DNA of 64,000 bases from Isoetes taiwanensis (GCA_021234155.1 JAJEKV010000006.1:28006271-28070270); one strand, 5' to 3'; numbered from the stretch's first letter, positions 1-13,799 are shown. A program made the numbers and translations. Notes: generated from the letters alone by a model not told the origin.

Positions 1-2869
1 TTGCTCAAATTTCGTTCAGTTGCAGTATTGCTCATGCCGCTTGTGGTAAAAATGGGTGGAAATGGTTGTCAAACCGATCAATGGATACTGGGGTTAGGAT
101 CGATAAAACCCTAGGAGGATAAAACAATCATCTGTATAAATATATGAATAAAATGGGTAAAGTGCCGGAGATAATAAACAGGTGGAAAGTGACCAATACT
201 CCACAGGTTTACGTATTAACCCAAGCGATTTAAAGGCTGTTTAAGTTGAAGCGTATGAAAGATGGAGACGGACAAATTGGAAGCATATGACTACTCTAGA
301 TGCGAAACCGCAGTACACAGCTGGAAGAAATACACAGTTTGCATGGAGAAAGGAAAAGACCACGTCTAAAAACACACAAAAACGCTATGTATACTCCGCC
401 ATTTGGCTATTTCAGGCATCTTTTGCTCTCTGATCAATAAATCCAAACTATCAGGCATATGCTCAGAAATACACATACAAATGCTGGCAGGTTAAACCGA
501 AGCTGGGCCAGTACTGTGCAATGCAGGCGGACAAAGCGGGAAAAGCAGAGATGATGAGAATAAATTAGAACAAATAAAGATGGATCTTTACGGAGAAGTA
601 TCCCATGCTTGATGTTGGCAAAATGGTGGAAATGGCTCTTAAACTTTGAAGGAATAAAGGCGTGCTGTGTCACGGTCAAGGTAAGCAGCTGGATGAGCAC
701 ACAATAAAAAGCTTATCTGGTTCAGACAATACAATAAAAAGCTTAACTACCGCGACAAATGGGTTTCTTATGTTAGTTTAAAGCCAGCAGTAAGATATGC
801 AACCATTCAAGCTGCAGTTCATAAGAAAGAAAAAGATCCATTTGGAAGCGTGTGCGCTGTGAAATCTTAGCTCATTTAGGATAAACAATGTTGTGGAAGT
901 AGCACCAAATTTGCTCTAGTGCGATCACCGGGTTTTGACTGCTCATGACTCCATTAGCAAGGTGGTATGGCACGTTATTATTTCTAGAGCGGAAAAGAAA
1001 TTAACCTTTAGTAAATCAGACATAGATAGAACATAAATGGTAGCAACGATGGAATTATTACAGGAGATATCACTTTCTAAGCACTTTGTATACTGTATAC
1101 CTTTAAGTATGCTTTGGTGAAAGGTAGGCTGGCGCTTAGCGAGGATGAGCGTAGCAAAAAGATCGTTACATGGATGGATTTACACCATAAGATGACCTTG
1201 ATTATGAATGTACAACTCCATACGCTTGAGGGAAATAAAATCGCTTTCAGAAGAAGGCATGCATCAAAAATTGCGAATATACTATGGAATCGTGAAATTA
1301 GTCCATCATAGCCAGGAAGTAAAGGTTCGCGAGGTAGAGTTGTCTTAAGATCTTGCCGGTCTAAACTTATCATCATGATGCGCATACCAAAGCCCGCCGG
1401 AAGGAAGGAAGGTATCAGAATCAATGATTCTAATGTTCATAAAACTTCTCGGATCGTTTGGTTTCTCTATTTTTTTGATCCTCCTATATGAAACTTTGTT
1501 TACCAAGGTGATGCGCGATGGTCGCCTACATGATTGCTCAAAAGAGAGCCGCACCAAAGAGACACATTTACTCACCCTTTCTAGATAATGCCTCTGACTT
1601 CATTTAGGTTAGCATCTCCAGGAAATGGGGTAGAAGGCAGATGAATGACTGTGACACCCTTGTGAACTATAGAAACTTTTGCCAAGATATAGGAAAAATG
1701 GTTGTATAATCCTTTTCGTGCTGTGATACAACATATGTACATATATAGGGTTTCTCAAAATGAAATTGTTTCTTGACCTCTCAAAGTACACTTGCTTCTT
1801 AATCCGGCGGTATTCGACTTTCTTGAGAAAGACTCGAAAGCTTCGGTCGTCCCTTTAATTCCGGCTTGGATGATGCACTTGGGACATTGGAGCGATGTGC
1901 TAATACCATTTAGTGTTTGATGAATACTCAAAATGAGGTTGCTTGAAGTAAGTCTTACTGCTATGCCGAGAAAGAAAGACTCTATAGTCTTCATTTGAAG
2001 AGTGGAAGTTTTCATGAGCATGCATGCATAGAAATAGCGGTGAATTACGAAGCATTTGGAATCCAATCAGGGATGAGAAGAGTTGAGTATCTTTTAATTA
2101 GATGGTTTACACTTCTACTTTTGAGGTGTAGTGATCAATATGGAAGGCTGTCAAAAGTATACGCTGACAAGGCCTTTGGCTGACTCAAAGCTGGAAATTA
2201 CTTGGTAAAGAAACCTGAGAACAAATCTCATCTTAGCCAATGAACCGTTGATGTTAGGTGGGGAACAAAACCAAGAAAGAGGAGGAGAGAAGGCTGGGGG
2301 CAGAAATCTAGTTTGGTAATTCAGCAGCACAGGTGTCGGCCGGATGAATACGGCAAGAGATTGCCCGAGAACTCCGTTCAACCTATCAAAGGAACAATAT
2401 AGCGATTCACAGATGAAGAAAGCATGTAGGAGTGTAAAATGGTGCATTCTTTGAAGGTGGAGATGATCTGGTGGTTAACTGGTGGCTGGAGAGTCCACAA
2501 GCTCTTATGTGGTGTTATGGATTAGACCACAAGGCCTGACGGGATGTTCTTTCCACATTACAATGCTTGCATGCCAAAGTGATTCGAATAGAGGACCACC
2601 ATATCCGGAAGCTGTTGGGATGGGAGTATTCATTAAGATTCAGCACAAATAAATAACAGTACAGGATGTTATTACGCATATGCACGGTTTTGGGAAAACA
2701 TACCTCTGTCGATGCTTGAGTTAAAGCGACTGACGTGAGATCAAGTTTTCAACTTCCGGTTTGTGGGAGTATTAAGTAGAATTGGTCGTTGATATGGAGA
2801 AATCGTATGAGATACTTGGGTGCCGCTGAAGTGGGAGGTGGCCTTCATGGAACCATATGCGTGAGGCCT

Positions 2870-3420
2870 TGGCATTCTGGACTTGGTCACGCAACATTGC
2901 CGAGATGGAGTTTCTAGTCGAAGCAAGGGCTTGTCAAGATTAGGAAAGATATCGGACGCTGCAATATTTGCCTTTAATGCAAAATAACTAGGGAAGATTT
3001 CGGGTCTCCATGTACGTTCGAAACGCTGCGCACAACGATCTTTGTGGACCAATTAAATGGAAGCAGCTCCTGCGGAGACCAGGTATTTTACGAGTATTCT
3101 TGGATGATTTTCGAAAGGTCTTTGTGTACTTACTCAAAATAAAAGTCGGTTTTGAGCATATTATTTAGCGAGTTGATTGAAAGGACGAGAGTAGATGTAT
3201 AACAAGGTCGATAATAGAGGGAGGTACGATTCTAAAACTTTTGATAGAGTTTTGCATGATGCATGGGATTGAACCTTCGATACGCACCCTATAGAAGTAA
3301 GCCGAGAATGCGTGAGCCGAAAGGTTAAGCAGGGGCACTCTTATAGAAATGGCTCGCACATTGTTGCTTTCAGCCTTAATACCGGCTTACTGTTGGGAAG
3401 GCTATATAACAAACTGCGAC
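2870..3420 (+). pseudogene. copia integrase remnant (element 1)
   Basis: This is the best preserved part of copia element 1. Read across frames it gives a GAG-pre-integrase segment (L-G-H-A at about 2892), two C-x2-C-like cysteines near 2960, the first catalytic region around 3035-3110, and the second Asp region near 3220. The third catalytic region, near 3290-3360, is recognisable mainly from the following E-M-A-R-T-L-L. At least five frame changes are needed, several at places where a CAG or CTG would be expected in related elements. Function in life would be cDNA integration; this copy cannot encode it as read. Confidence 0.7.
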
Positions 3421-4199
3421 CTACTTGGTAAATGTCCATTACGTACATTTCCTGATTTCAAAGACCTGAAGAAATGCAGTACGTGATACTCGCCGCCAAT
3501 TAAAGGTTTTGGATTGGCTTTTGTAAAGGTAAATGTTGGAAGTTCCAAATTAGGCAATCGAGGCAAAACCATGCGTATTTGTGGCTATTCGCGGTAGAAA
3601 ACGCGGTTGTTGGTCTTGGCACGAAGTTGGTGGTGATTAGTTGTCTTTGAGTTCAATAGGTATGAAGTGTTAACATAAAGCCACAAGCATCCGCTTTTGT
3701 CATTCTTGCGGACTTCGAGATGATATACCCACGGAAGAACTTGACCACCTCAACATCCCATTTGGAACATACATGATGCAAGAAATGATACAGTGTTGAT
3801 GCGTAAATGTACCGATGATGGTAGATGCAAGGAGACAATTGATGGAGAGGAAATGCGTAAGTAATGCGCCGATGATCTTTGATGGTACGGGGACAGGTAG
3901 GGTCGGGGAGATCACGGGATGAACGCCAGTGCGTCGACCGGTACAGAATTAGAAGGCCTCCAAGCTGGTTCGCGGGACTATGTTTTTCTACCGAGATCAT
4001 GTTATTGGAGCCCCAAAGCTATCTTGAAAGAGTACATCCTTGATCCTTAAGAAAGAAAAAGACCAATGGATTCTTTGCTATACAGCAGGCTTGCATCTAT
4101 CGAAACGGAACACGCAGTGCCGGTGAAACGGTCGGCGAACATGTTTAAACCAAAGTAAGGTATTACAGATCGAAAATCTGGTAGTGATGGCGGTGATGG

Positions 4200-5230
4200 G
4201 TTGAAGCAAGATTGGTGGCGGAGGTTTTCTGAAGTGTATAGTGCCGTTTCTGCGCCGGAACTTTGCACTGTTATGGGATTAACCCTCTGTAGGGAGACTA
4301 TCGCGAAAGCAGCGCGGCCGACGTCATTTTATCGAATAGGGTTGATGGCGCTTTTGCATAAGAACTTGAAGAACTCATTTGGAGCAGCGGAAAGATTCAT
4401 CACGAGGATCAAGCAGTGCAGGTTGCGAAACGTATATGGACTTAGGCAAGCATCGGACTTGAGTACTCCAAGTTAAATCTTACTTCGACTTGGTTTTCAA
4501 GTAAGACACCCAAATGATCCTAGATGTATACTTTCGGTTCATTACATTTCCACTTTTTGTCTGTATGTAGGTGATTTGATAATCATGCGACTAGAGAAGA
4601 TGGCCCGGCATCAATCAAAGATCGGCTTACTTAAGCGGTTAGAGCCGAAAGACTTAGGGATGATTTGCATTTCTTGAGTGCTAAATCAACTATGGCCGGG
4701 GAAAAGAGGATGTTTGCACCGAGGAATGCCAGTACGATCACATTTGCCTGAGGTTATGTACAGAGGTACCAATCTGATTGGAACTCCAGCGGAGTATGGG
4801 GTAGATTAGGCACAAAGATGATCCCATGTTTCAATCTTTCATATATTCATGACGATGCAGAGCTTATTTTAGGGATGCCAGCTTTCACATGATGGCTACT
4901 CGGCTGATCTCATCTTAGCATTATCAGGCTGGTCGGTTGCAATGGGTCCCAAGCAGCCTTTGTTGAACCTTAAAGAGATGTTTGAGGTGTTAGAACTGGG
5001 CACAGGGACCGGCTTTTAAAGCTAGAGATCCTGGAGAAATAGTTGGATATCTGAGGACTTCAGTTGGAAGCTGGGGGGATGAGGACGGAATCACACAAGG
5101 ATGTGCTTTTACCTTTCTGAGGAGGAATCATAAGTTGGAGCATCAACAAAACAGAAATGTATTGCATTGTCCCAACCATGAAGCGGAGTTTGTGCGGTAC
5201 TTTATGGTTTGCAATGAGGTGAGTTTGGTT
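4200..5230 (+). pseudogene. copia reverse transcriptase / RNase H remnant (element 1)
   Basis: The RT part includes an E-L-E-E-L stretch near 4360, a segment corresponding to the R-L-K-K-A-I-Y-G-L-K-Q-A family motif near 4430, and the catalytic region near 4560, which reads L-Y-V-G-D-L-I-I here, so the usual second position of the YVDD box is Gly. A K-D-L-G-like stretch follows near 4650. At 4885-4985 an M-V-A-T-R segment and a degraded H-W-x-A-L-K region match the start of the RNase H module, and 5105-5200 holds G-G-I-I-S-W-S plus a degraded T-E-A-E-F region. Frames change repeatedly. Confidence 0.7.
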
Positions 5231-5529
5231 ACAAAGGCTAGCAAATTGGATTACTGCACATCCTGAGGGAGACCACAGTGTAGCCTTAATGGTGGTGGAC
5301 GTGGGGAGCTCATGAGATCTAATGTAGTCTGGGAGCACAGGGGATGAGCACGTGACTAGATTTAAAATTGTGGGGACGGACATCTTAGGGGCCTAAGAGT
5401 ACTTCTATTGTCCTCGGGAAAAGTAGTTGTTATTGGCCAAGGCAGGAAGCATCGAAGTTTCAGAAGTTTACAGCCCGGGGTGGCGGGGGATTTAAGAAAC
5501 CGACGCCCAAGTGGGGTGATATATTAAGT

Positions 5530-8500
5530 GTTTCTGTTTGGTGAACATTTGTTTGTCATGGAATTTGTGCATTATATATTGGAAAATCGATGGAGCCGGT
5601 TGGGCATATTGTGCCTTATTAGCTCTCAGCAGATTATAGACTAAACTTGCTAGAAGATGATGTATTATTTAAGGTTGGCACGGATCAATGGGAATTCTTG
5701 GTTAAGATGTATGGTGTTCTGCAATATTCACGTTGTATGTTTAACACTTTAATATTTGGCATGGGGCCGGTTTACGAGAAGCAGGAAGATGCATCTACTC
5801 GAAACCTTAATACTGTAGTCTAGCAAAGATTAGTATGGCGTTGCGACGGTTTCCTGATGCAGTGGTGAAGGGCTAGTGAAGAGCTCGCCTCTGAACCTGA
5901 AGAATCATAAGATTGACGAGTCGCTGGGGCTATACAGTTGCGCTGTGAGAGCACACTATATATAGGAATCAATGTACATATGAAGGCTGGCTTTAGTTGC
6001 AGAAATCGACTTGATCTCCCATAAAGGCGTAGATATTTCTATTTTTTCCATGCCTCCCAATCCGTTTGAAATCTCAGGCTGAAATCTCTTGGCATCTTTG
6101 ATCTAAATGCATTAAATACATACGAATGGCAAAGCGAGACTATAAGCTACGTTTGACTCCGCGTGAATTATTGTCCGAAACGAATGCGACTTATTCAAAG
6201 AATGGAAGCCCTTGTTGGACTCCTTATTTCTCCAATATTTATGAAAGCTTCATGCGTGTTCTTTTAGGAATCGATCTCCACCGCCTTCCATTGGATCAAA
6301 TTTGCAATAAAAATTACGATCGGATTCTCCTCAGTTACCAAAGCGTATGCATACTGGTAATAGAGGAACATAGAAATAGGAAGAGGAAGCAGCATCTTGC
6401 AGTAACATCGTGATGTTCATACGGTTTCCTGCATATGATAACAGCGCCTCCGCTGGAAGAAAGACCGCTTTGTTTCCGAGGTGATGTTAGTCAAATTCTA
6501 AAAGGCCATTAATTCTGCGTTATCCCGTGGTACTGGCTTGTCTTGGTACTCACCTTCAATCATTTAGACAAATTCCTTTGACCTTAAGCCCTCGTCTGTT
6601 TGTAAAAGTGAGTTTCTGCTACGCGGGGGTGTTGTGGGGCCATTCTAGAATGCCAAATTAGGTGTAGGATGAGTTGATCAATAATGGCTTATGTACCTCC
6701 CCCTTGTTCGTGGAATCATCACAATGTAGTAGTTCAAAATAAATGCACCTATATATGGCTATGCATCTGAAACTTATAATGTTACTCTCAGAAAGATGAT
6801 CCATGGCTTATAGATTGCTGAAAAGTGGAACATGTTGCATTATATATACTTGGTGAATAATCGAGAAGTGCATAGGCTGGGATTATATTATAATAAACTT
6901 AATTATGGTTATCTCAAAGTAGAAGGTTTCTCAAGTGCCGGATGTTTGCCTAAAATATTTCCAAAGGGACTGAGCGTGGAAGCCCCTCCAAGCTTTATAT
7001 AAATGGCAAAAGCCTTGACCGGGGTGAATTGTTCATTCAAGTGTATATATCAACTATGAATTGATCTAAATTATGATAAGTTGATTGGATTTGATCTCGG
7101 AGGAGGTGCGACACATTAGCCGAGATTAGGACCGTGTCTTAGGATGTACATAAGTCAATATTCTGTCATAATGGTGATGTTCAATGCTCTGATGACTCAA
7201 CTATTTTTGTTCAATGGTTGCCATGGTTTCCCTATATGACCTTGTAATACTTATCACGGATTGAAGTTATAATTACAAGCATGCAAGTGCATATGTATGA
7301 TCTTATTTTAGAGAGCCTACATTAAACTACTGTTTTTGATATAGTGCTTCGAAACATGTCAAAACAGAGTGAAGCAGCTAAAGTAAACTTAGTTGAGAAA
7401 GCATTAGATGAATTGGAAGCTACTTGATCCAATGGGGCTTCATGAAATATTGACAGTTAGCCAAAGGGTGGCTACCTGCAATTGTTTGTGGTCATGAAGG
7501 GACCAAAGCATGTGGAGTTTAGACATGCATTTCATTTAGAGATTTAGTTACTGGGATATGCTGTGGTACATCCTTGCAGAATAGATGAGATTCTGAGATG
7601 TTTTGAGTAGCGTTTGAGGGAAACCAAGTTCAAAGCGATTAGGAATGACTACTAAAATATGATGAAGGAGAATGGTGGAATAGTGGTCTTGGTGGGTTTC
7701 CCAGGAATCCCTGAATCACCTATATGAAACATGTTTTGTTTCCATGTGCTCCTAAAAGGAGATGGATGATCTCAGCCTGGGTGCCAAGTTCTAAAAATTA
7801 AGTATATTGCATGGTGTTTGAAAGTGTGTGGTTGTGGAGTTTGTTATATGAACTCTTAATATGGATTTATTTCAAAAGCCCTAACTCAATGGTACTTGTG
7901 GAATATTATTATAAATGTTTTGAGGTTAGGGCAGAAAATTGGGTAGAAGCCATTGGATATGGTGTGAATTGAAGCTAACACCAAAATTGATAATTATTCC
8001 TTGTATATTAGCAGTGAATTCAGTCTAAGTATGACAAGTTGTTCAGTTGATCTCGAGGAGGAAAGAGATCACCGCCTAATACCAAATTAGAACTCATGTT
8101 CTGAGAGTGTGCATGAAGTCAATAATGCACAATATATTGGACAATGTTAGGTGTTGCCTTATTTTATTCAATGCGCCATCTTTATCGACCTTATAATACC
8201 TATCATTGATTAGAGGGAAATTATATTCAAAGTATACAAGTGCATAGAGTATGAGTGCTTATTTTTAGCAGAGAGACCCATCAAGCCTCCTCAAATTTAT
8301 AAAAGATGGAAGTCTTATGGTTTTAAATTCTATTGGTGATATACCGAACTAACGTGATGGATTCATCTAATTATTTAAGAGAAGAAAATAAGAAGCTTGC
8401 TCAAACAAAAAGATCTTCCCTATGTCCATATTAGCGGTGGTTGGCAATTACAGCCATCTCCCTGCACTTCATACTCATTTTATTTGGCTGGCTGAAAAAT

Positions 8501-9300
8501 AAAGCCCTTCTGAGTCTGATTATAGTTTATGATTTCTCAATTAAAGACAAACTTGTTTCGTCTTTGTAACTTGTTGGAATCTTGATCCCGAGAGGCTTTA
8601 AAATCTGCTATTGTTGTGTGTGGAACTCCTACTCCTCCAGAAGGTTTCCTTCTTCATTTTGGCCTGATTACTGTAAAAATGTCCTTGTCTTCTGTTATTT
8701 AAGCATACTCTATCATCATTATGCCCCTTATTTTACCAGGGCTTGCTCAAAGGCATGGATGCCTGGCACCTATCTAAGCGAGCCTTTTTAGAAATGGTTT
8801 GATTTTTTGATCATTATTTTGGTATTTCATGATGAAGCTCTAATTTGAATTCTCTGGACTAATAATACATTTAATAACACTATTGTTTTTTCTTATGGAA
8901 TGTATGGAACTCAAGGAATAGGTCTTATATGGTCACGAGATTCTGAGTAACATGGATCAAAATTCATTTTTTCATATATGGATTTGAATGATGTGATAGC
9001 CCATAGATAGAATGTTGTTTAGACTGAAATTATAAGCGAGGTGTTGGGGATGGGATTTAGTTTCATATGGGGGTATTTCAACTGTTGAAATCAAACTTAT
9101 CTTTAAAAGATACTAAGAAATTCATTCTTATAGGATACATGGAGTTTTAGCCGAGGCATCAATAAAGAAATTTTGGAAGACAGTATATATGAAGTTAAGT
9201 TATAGGAGCTTAGGCTGCATAGAAATGTCCTTGTGCCTTGAGAATACAGACTTGTGTATAGCATGGGTGAGCTCCCTAAAGGCTACCTAGCATCAACATT
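5530..9300. other. no recognisable gene; AT-rich region with old repeats
   Basis: No domain, tRNA or rRNA was recognised. The only sizeable ATG-started frame is 6126-6413 (+, 95 codons, basic C-terminus with several Arg/Lys pairs); it matches nothing I know and may be chance. A degenerate direct repeat (7030-7320 and 7970-8290) is described separately. The rest is probably decayed transposon sequence. Confidence 0.4.
7030..7320 (+). repeat. degenerate direct repeat, copy 1 (copy 2 at 7970-8290)
   Basis: Two blocks about 940 bp apart share, in the same order, GTGAATT, a GTTGATTGGATTTGATCTCG-like element followed by GAGGAGG, a GTACATAAGTCAAT / GCATGAAGTCAATA element, GACCTTGTAATAC / GACCTTATAATAC and a CAAGTGCATA element. 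They are diverged with many small indels. They could be old LTRs of an internally shortened element or a simple tandem duplication. No TG..CA ends or PBS were found, so the LTR reading is unproven. Confidence 0.5.
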
Positions 9301-11900
9301 ATGATGTAGCCTTTTACGGCGGCTTTTTCTATTATTACCGGCATCCTTTGCGCCCGGCCGTGGGCGTGCGGTGATCGTCGTTATCAATCAGCTTTTATTT
9401 GAACAATTTGTATGGGGTTTGCCAGTCTCTTGTAATGCGGATCATAGCCTGACCCTCTTTCAACGCGCCGCTTCTCGTAATGCGGTCATCATTTCCTGGA
9501 TCGGCGATGCATATCTGGTGATTACATTGGTATCGTAGATATATCTGGAGTTGCCCCCATCTTATGTTTACGTATCATCTCGATGTCTCCATTATATCGG
9601 GCAATCATTAATCATATGGTTCTCCTTCCACTCTCCCATTGTCACAAGTGCATATTCGATCCTCCTTGTCTATTCCTCTCCACTTGTCTTTTTCGATTCT
9701 CGGATCTGAAACTCCCCCATCCACGAATCTAAGCCAAAATATCTCTTGGTTTTTCCGTGTTATCCGATACGGGTGTCCTACTTAACGTTATGGGTTGACG
9801 GCATCATGGTATCTTGGAGGTCTGTGTGTTTTGCGACCCATGCTCTTGTGCTCACTGTCGCACTCTTCATTCACTTTGCCCTTCATATTAGGTCGCTCGG
9901 GTTGTCCCATCTCTGGGGTCCAATTTACCACATCTTTAAACCATCTGCTTACCTTTAGCAAGGGATGTGTGATTTTTTCTTGGCGACTCGGTGGTGCAAT
10001 ACTAGACAATTTCCCACAGGAGGTCTCTGCATTGTCCCTAATGTCCGGATACCTTATGGTTCTCCCATGCTCTCACCTCCATTGGTTTTGCCTGTTTGGC
10101 GGGACCATGATTGTCAATGGCGTATTTGTCATTACTTTAAATTCTATGCTGTGCCATTGCACAAGTTCCTTCTGTTTTTCATTTTTGTATGCGTTGTTTG
10201 GCCCCCAAACCGCCCCATATAATTAGTAGTGGCTATTCTTTTGAATAAGTAACATTTGATGTCAGTCAATTATTAACATACATTTAATTCTTCATATTGA
10301 AAATAACCCTATAGGTGATTTGGACACAGTTATACGCACCTTTGGCCCACTTCCACAGTATGCCATCGCGTCATTACCTAGATATCTGTATTCCATTCCT
10401 CTATTTCTTTTCCTTATGTCGGAGGTCTATACCGTTCTTATATTTAAAGATGACTATCAGTTTTTGCTAGTTTTTAAATCGGTAAATTTCTTCAATTGTT
10501 CAGAATTTCTAGCCCGATCATGCATCCCTTATTTTTGTGGCCATCATTTCGGATAATATTATAGCATGTCGGTATGGCTCTCTAGCACGTAGAGTATTCT
10601 TCCCCTTCTTTGCGCTCACATTATGTAGCCTGCGAAGCATATGTATATTCAAATAGAGTTGGGGATGGCGGGCAACCCTGAACTGCTTTATCCATGAGTT
10701 TATTGGTTTGTCCTTCTTGCTCTATCTTGGCATATACCCTATATAATTATAGTCATCGATCCTACCATGTTTTCTTGGGGCTTGGATGTACATCAACCTT
10801 TGTAATAAGCTTCTCCCTGGGCATGGGTAGCAAGTCTGGCGTTGATCTTCGCTGCAATGCTGATGCGATTATTAATATTAGAGAGGGTTACTAGATGAAT
10901 TGATTAGTTTGAGTGTGCGGCACGAATCATGCTTGCCCTTGTGCTCTCATGTTTGCCCATTTCTTTGTTTGTTATCGATTAGCTTTTTCAGAACCATTTT
11001 GCAAAATGGGTCGCGTATTGTTCTATAGTTTCACCGGATCTTGCACCTTCCTGCCTTATCACGGAAGGTATGACTCTAATGGCATGTCCACATGCGGAAG
11101 CCACATGTATGATGAAATAATACGTGACACAATACGCCAATTCGTGGGCACATTTCCTGATGTAATTCCCTGATCGGTAGGTATAGATCGAGGGCTTTGT
11201 GGTTGTATCATCTGTTTGCGTTGTTACCTCTTGCATGTTAGTATGGTTTGTATGCGAATCCTGCGACATTGGTATTGTCTGAGGGGGTGCCACATCTTTG
11301 AATTTCTCGGAGTTATATGGTGATGAAAGGCACATGAACATCGAGATCAAATTCCTCCTCATAATCGGTCATTTTGTCGGGCCAAATGATGGTCGGGGAT
11401 AATGAGGTACACATAAGGCCAAGGGAAAGGATCTAGGCTATATGTACTGGATTAGGTATACAAGCATCATCAGATTTTCTTGAAAGGCAACATTGGCTTT
11501 GTTCATCATGATTACCTATACAAAGCTTGGCATACCGTTTTATATATCAAAACTTCAAATTAAGATTTAGTACTAAGCACGTAATCTACATTATCAATTA
11601 CACAAGAAATGCCGGTCAATCATGGCCGTACCGAGAAAAACCATAGACGAATTAAGTTCATGCTTTCGTAGAAAATGCCATTAGGCTCAGTTCGTGGGCC
11701 CTCTTGGATACGCATGAATTACCATGAATTTGGCGAACGTGCAAAGCGTGCGGCTCACAGTGCATTCGTAATGCGGTTGAACTTCATGGTTGAATTACGC
11801 CGCAGCTCATTGGATGATGCGAATGACATGCGGGATGAATACCGTGGGCTGATCTCGAGTTAAAATTTGGAAAGGGCGGATCGGTTCGAAATACTAAGAT
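9300..11900. other. unresolved stretch, possibly old retroelement
   Basis: Several mid-length frames exist on both strands (for example 9795-10226 + and 10988-11362 -), but none shows a domain I recognise. The minus frame at 10988-11362 is rich in Thr, Ser, Gln and Asn in its middle, like the linker between integrase and RT in copia elements. Together with the copia RT remnant on the same strand at 12.07-13.8 kb this could be part of a minus-strand retroelement, but that is only a guess. A short (CAA)n tract lies at 11975-11991. Confidence 0.3.
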
Positions 11901-12049
11901 CGCCGCCGGGATTAAGCTCTTGCGCTATGCAAAGCTTCAATGTTCTTTGCAAAGATTACTAGAACCCTATAATGAAACAACAACAACAACAAAAAGGTTG
12001 TGCATCTAAGCGTCGAAAGAAACAACTTTAATGACAGTACTATGTGTCA

Positions 12050-12080
12050 TATAACATCTTAATATCAACACTCCTCTGAA
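12050..12080 (-). other. putative polypurine tract and 3' LTR start of copia element 2
   Basis: Read on the minus strand, a purine run TTCAGAGGAG at 12080-12071 is followed directly by TGTTGATATTAAGATG, a typical copia LTR opening in plants. It lies just downstream of the RNase H remnant, as expected. The LTR's CA end was not located. Confidence 0.5.
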
Positions 12081-13790
12081 GTATATTGCCCATATGAGCG
12101 CTTATCTCTGAAATCAAAGCTGCAACAAACCTAATGAAAGTACAAACCTACGGTTCCAAACTTCAACAAAATGAAATAATCCAAAATAGAAGATCTTGAA
12201 CTTCGTCTAGCGGCGGTAGCAAAGCGTAAACTCTCCCATTGATAATAACAAGGTGGATATTCTTCTTATAATATTGTTTTAACCTGCATCATGCACATCT
12301 CTGCGAGCACTCATAGTGCCTTTTCTTTTCAAGAGGTTTAGTAAAAACATCATCGTCATGTAGGGTTGGTAGGCTTATATTTGATGGTGATTTTTTCCTT
12401 CTTCAACCTTTTCCTTGTGAAATGATATTGGATCTCAATATGTTTAGCTTTTGAAAAATTGCAGGATTCTTGGCGAATCTGCTTTGTTGTCATTTAAAAT
12501 GCCGGTTGGACTCATTCTTTGATCTCTAAGATCCTTTAAAGGTCGTAAAGAGCCAAATTGCTTTATTAGGTCTTTTTATATAGCCATATATTGATTCACA
12601 CATGCTCAATTGTGGCTGTGCTTCTTATTGCACTAGCTAATAACTCCCTCTACTTAAAACAAAACCTAATCGAGGTGCTTTTGTATTGATCTCCGTGTAA
12701 TCGGCATCTACAAGTTACGTAACTTGCGGATATGGTTTGATAGCACTTAACAATAACAAAAAGCTAATCAGGTCTGTTGTTGTAAGTATCAAATATCTCG
12801 TTTGAGTGCTTTCCGATAACTAACACTTGGATCTTCCATGAAATGGCTATGGTGATTACACTTTGGAAATAATAGGCCAAATGGGTATATTAATGAACCA
12901 ACTATCTTTTGGGGATCAAGGACCTGTGGTGTGGTAATCATCAATGATCATCAAGTGACAATGTTGACAAAATTCAATGGTCTTGCTTTGATATAAAGGT
13001 GATGGCTTTTTGCACGATCTCGTGTGATCTACATTTCAAAAATATTTCAATACTCAAGATATATCATGTGAAAAGTTCTCTCTAAAACCTTTGTTATTTG
13101 TGACATCGAAATGAAGAAATTTGTCGGGATAAAGCTCATCGACATCTGATTCCTGATGATAATTTTGTGGAGGAATCTTGACATTAATTCAATCTGGCCA
13201 CTTCATACGGTGATCCACAGCAGTAAAAATGAATGTATGATTTTGTACCATAATTGTGGGACTATTTGAGGCCATAGATAGCCTTCTTGAGTCTACAAAC
13301 CTTATGCTCTTCTCCTTTGCACGATACCACGGTGGTTGTCTCAAGTATATCTCTAGCTCTCCATGCATGAAATTTGTTTACATCCATTTTGTTGTAGATC
13401 TAGGCCCCCATGTTGTAGCAAGTGCTAGAACCATTAAATTTGAGGCGACTTGATCGGATGTATAAGCTCCATAAAAGTCTACCTTTCCCTGTTGGGGGCA
13501 AGCCACGAGGAGCTACCAAGCGGACATATACCTAGAGATTATTATCGTCATATTTCAACATGAAGCCATTTGCGGTGATGGCTTTGCATCCTAGAGGAGA
13601 GTTTAGAGGATCCCATCTTGTTCTCTATGAGAGAGTTGTACTCTTCATCCATGAATGTTTTCCATTCTTTGGTGTTCGGGACAATTGACAACTTGATAAT
13701 AGGACATTGGCTCATCAATGGAGGTCCCATTACATGAATCGGTACATGAAGAGGAATCGTTGTGGCAACCTGACCACCATAATCCATTCA
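12071..13790 (-). pseudogene. copia RT / RNase H remnant (element 2)
   Basis: On the minus strand the frame at 13787-13548 contains N-T-K-E-W-K-T-F-M-D-E-E-Y and S-L-I-E-N-K, the standard start of copia RT. Next, at about 13450-13250, frame-broken pieces match the family: a V-L-A-L-A-T stretch, an L-E-I-Y segment, and a K-V-C-R-L-K-K-A-I-Y-G-L-K-like end. At about 12720-12600 a degraded S-D-A-D-Y ... G-F-V-L-S-R-G stretch marks RNase H. The purine run TTCAGAGGAG (minus strand, 12080-12071) followed by TGTTGATATT is a good polypurine tract/3' LTR boundary, so the LTR would start at 12070 and run to lower coordinates. No integrase was seen upstream, so the element is truncated. Confidence 0.7.
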
Positions 13791-13799
13791 TCCATTGCG

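Larger units (their letters stand above)
1100..5520 (+). mobile_element. Ty1/copia retrotransposon 1, heavily broken
   Basis: A copia polyprotein can be followed in order on the plus strand, but only by changing frame every few tens of bases. Near 2874 the integrase zinc region begins with a W-H-x-G-L-G-H-A stretch. Near 3035 there is an N-D-L-C-G-P segment, then V-F-L-D-D-F, and near 3220-3360 a D-N-R-G-x-Y-D-S-K-T-F stretch followed by a region resembling the copia E motif and E-M-A-R-T-L-L. RT pieces lie at 4340-4760 and RNase H pieces at 4890-5200, including G-G-I-I-S-W-S. The order integrase-RT-RNase H is diagnostic of copia. A gag-like part between 1100 and 2600 is less certain. No LTRs were found; a purine-rich AAGTGGGG at about 5510 may be the polypurine tract. 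No open frame exceeds about 115 codons, so as read it is dead. Confidence 0.75.

Noticed and set aside
4201-4476. Independent 91-codon gene
   Set aside because: It overlaps copia RT motifs in other frames, so it is a shadow.
9795-10226. Possible membrane protein gene (143 codons)
   Set aside because: No family match and overlapping frames of similar length; composition typical of chance frames in T-rich DNA.
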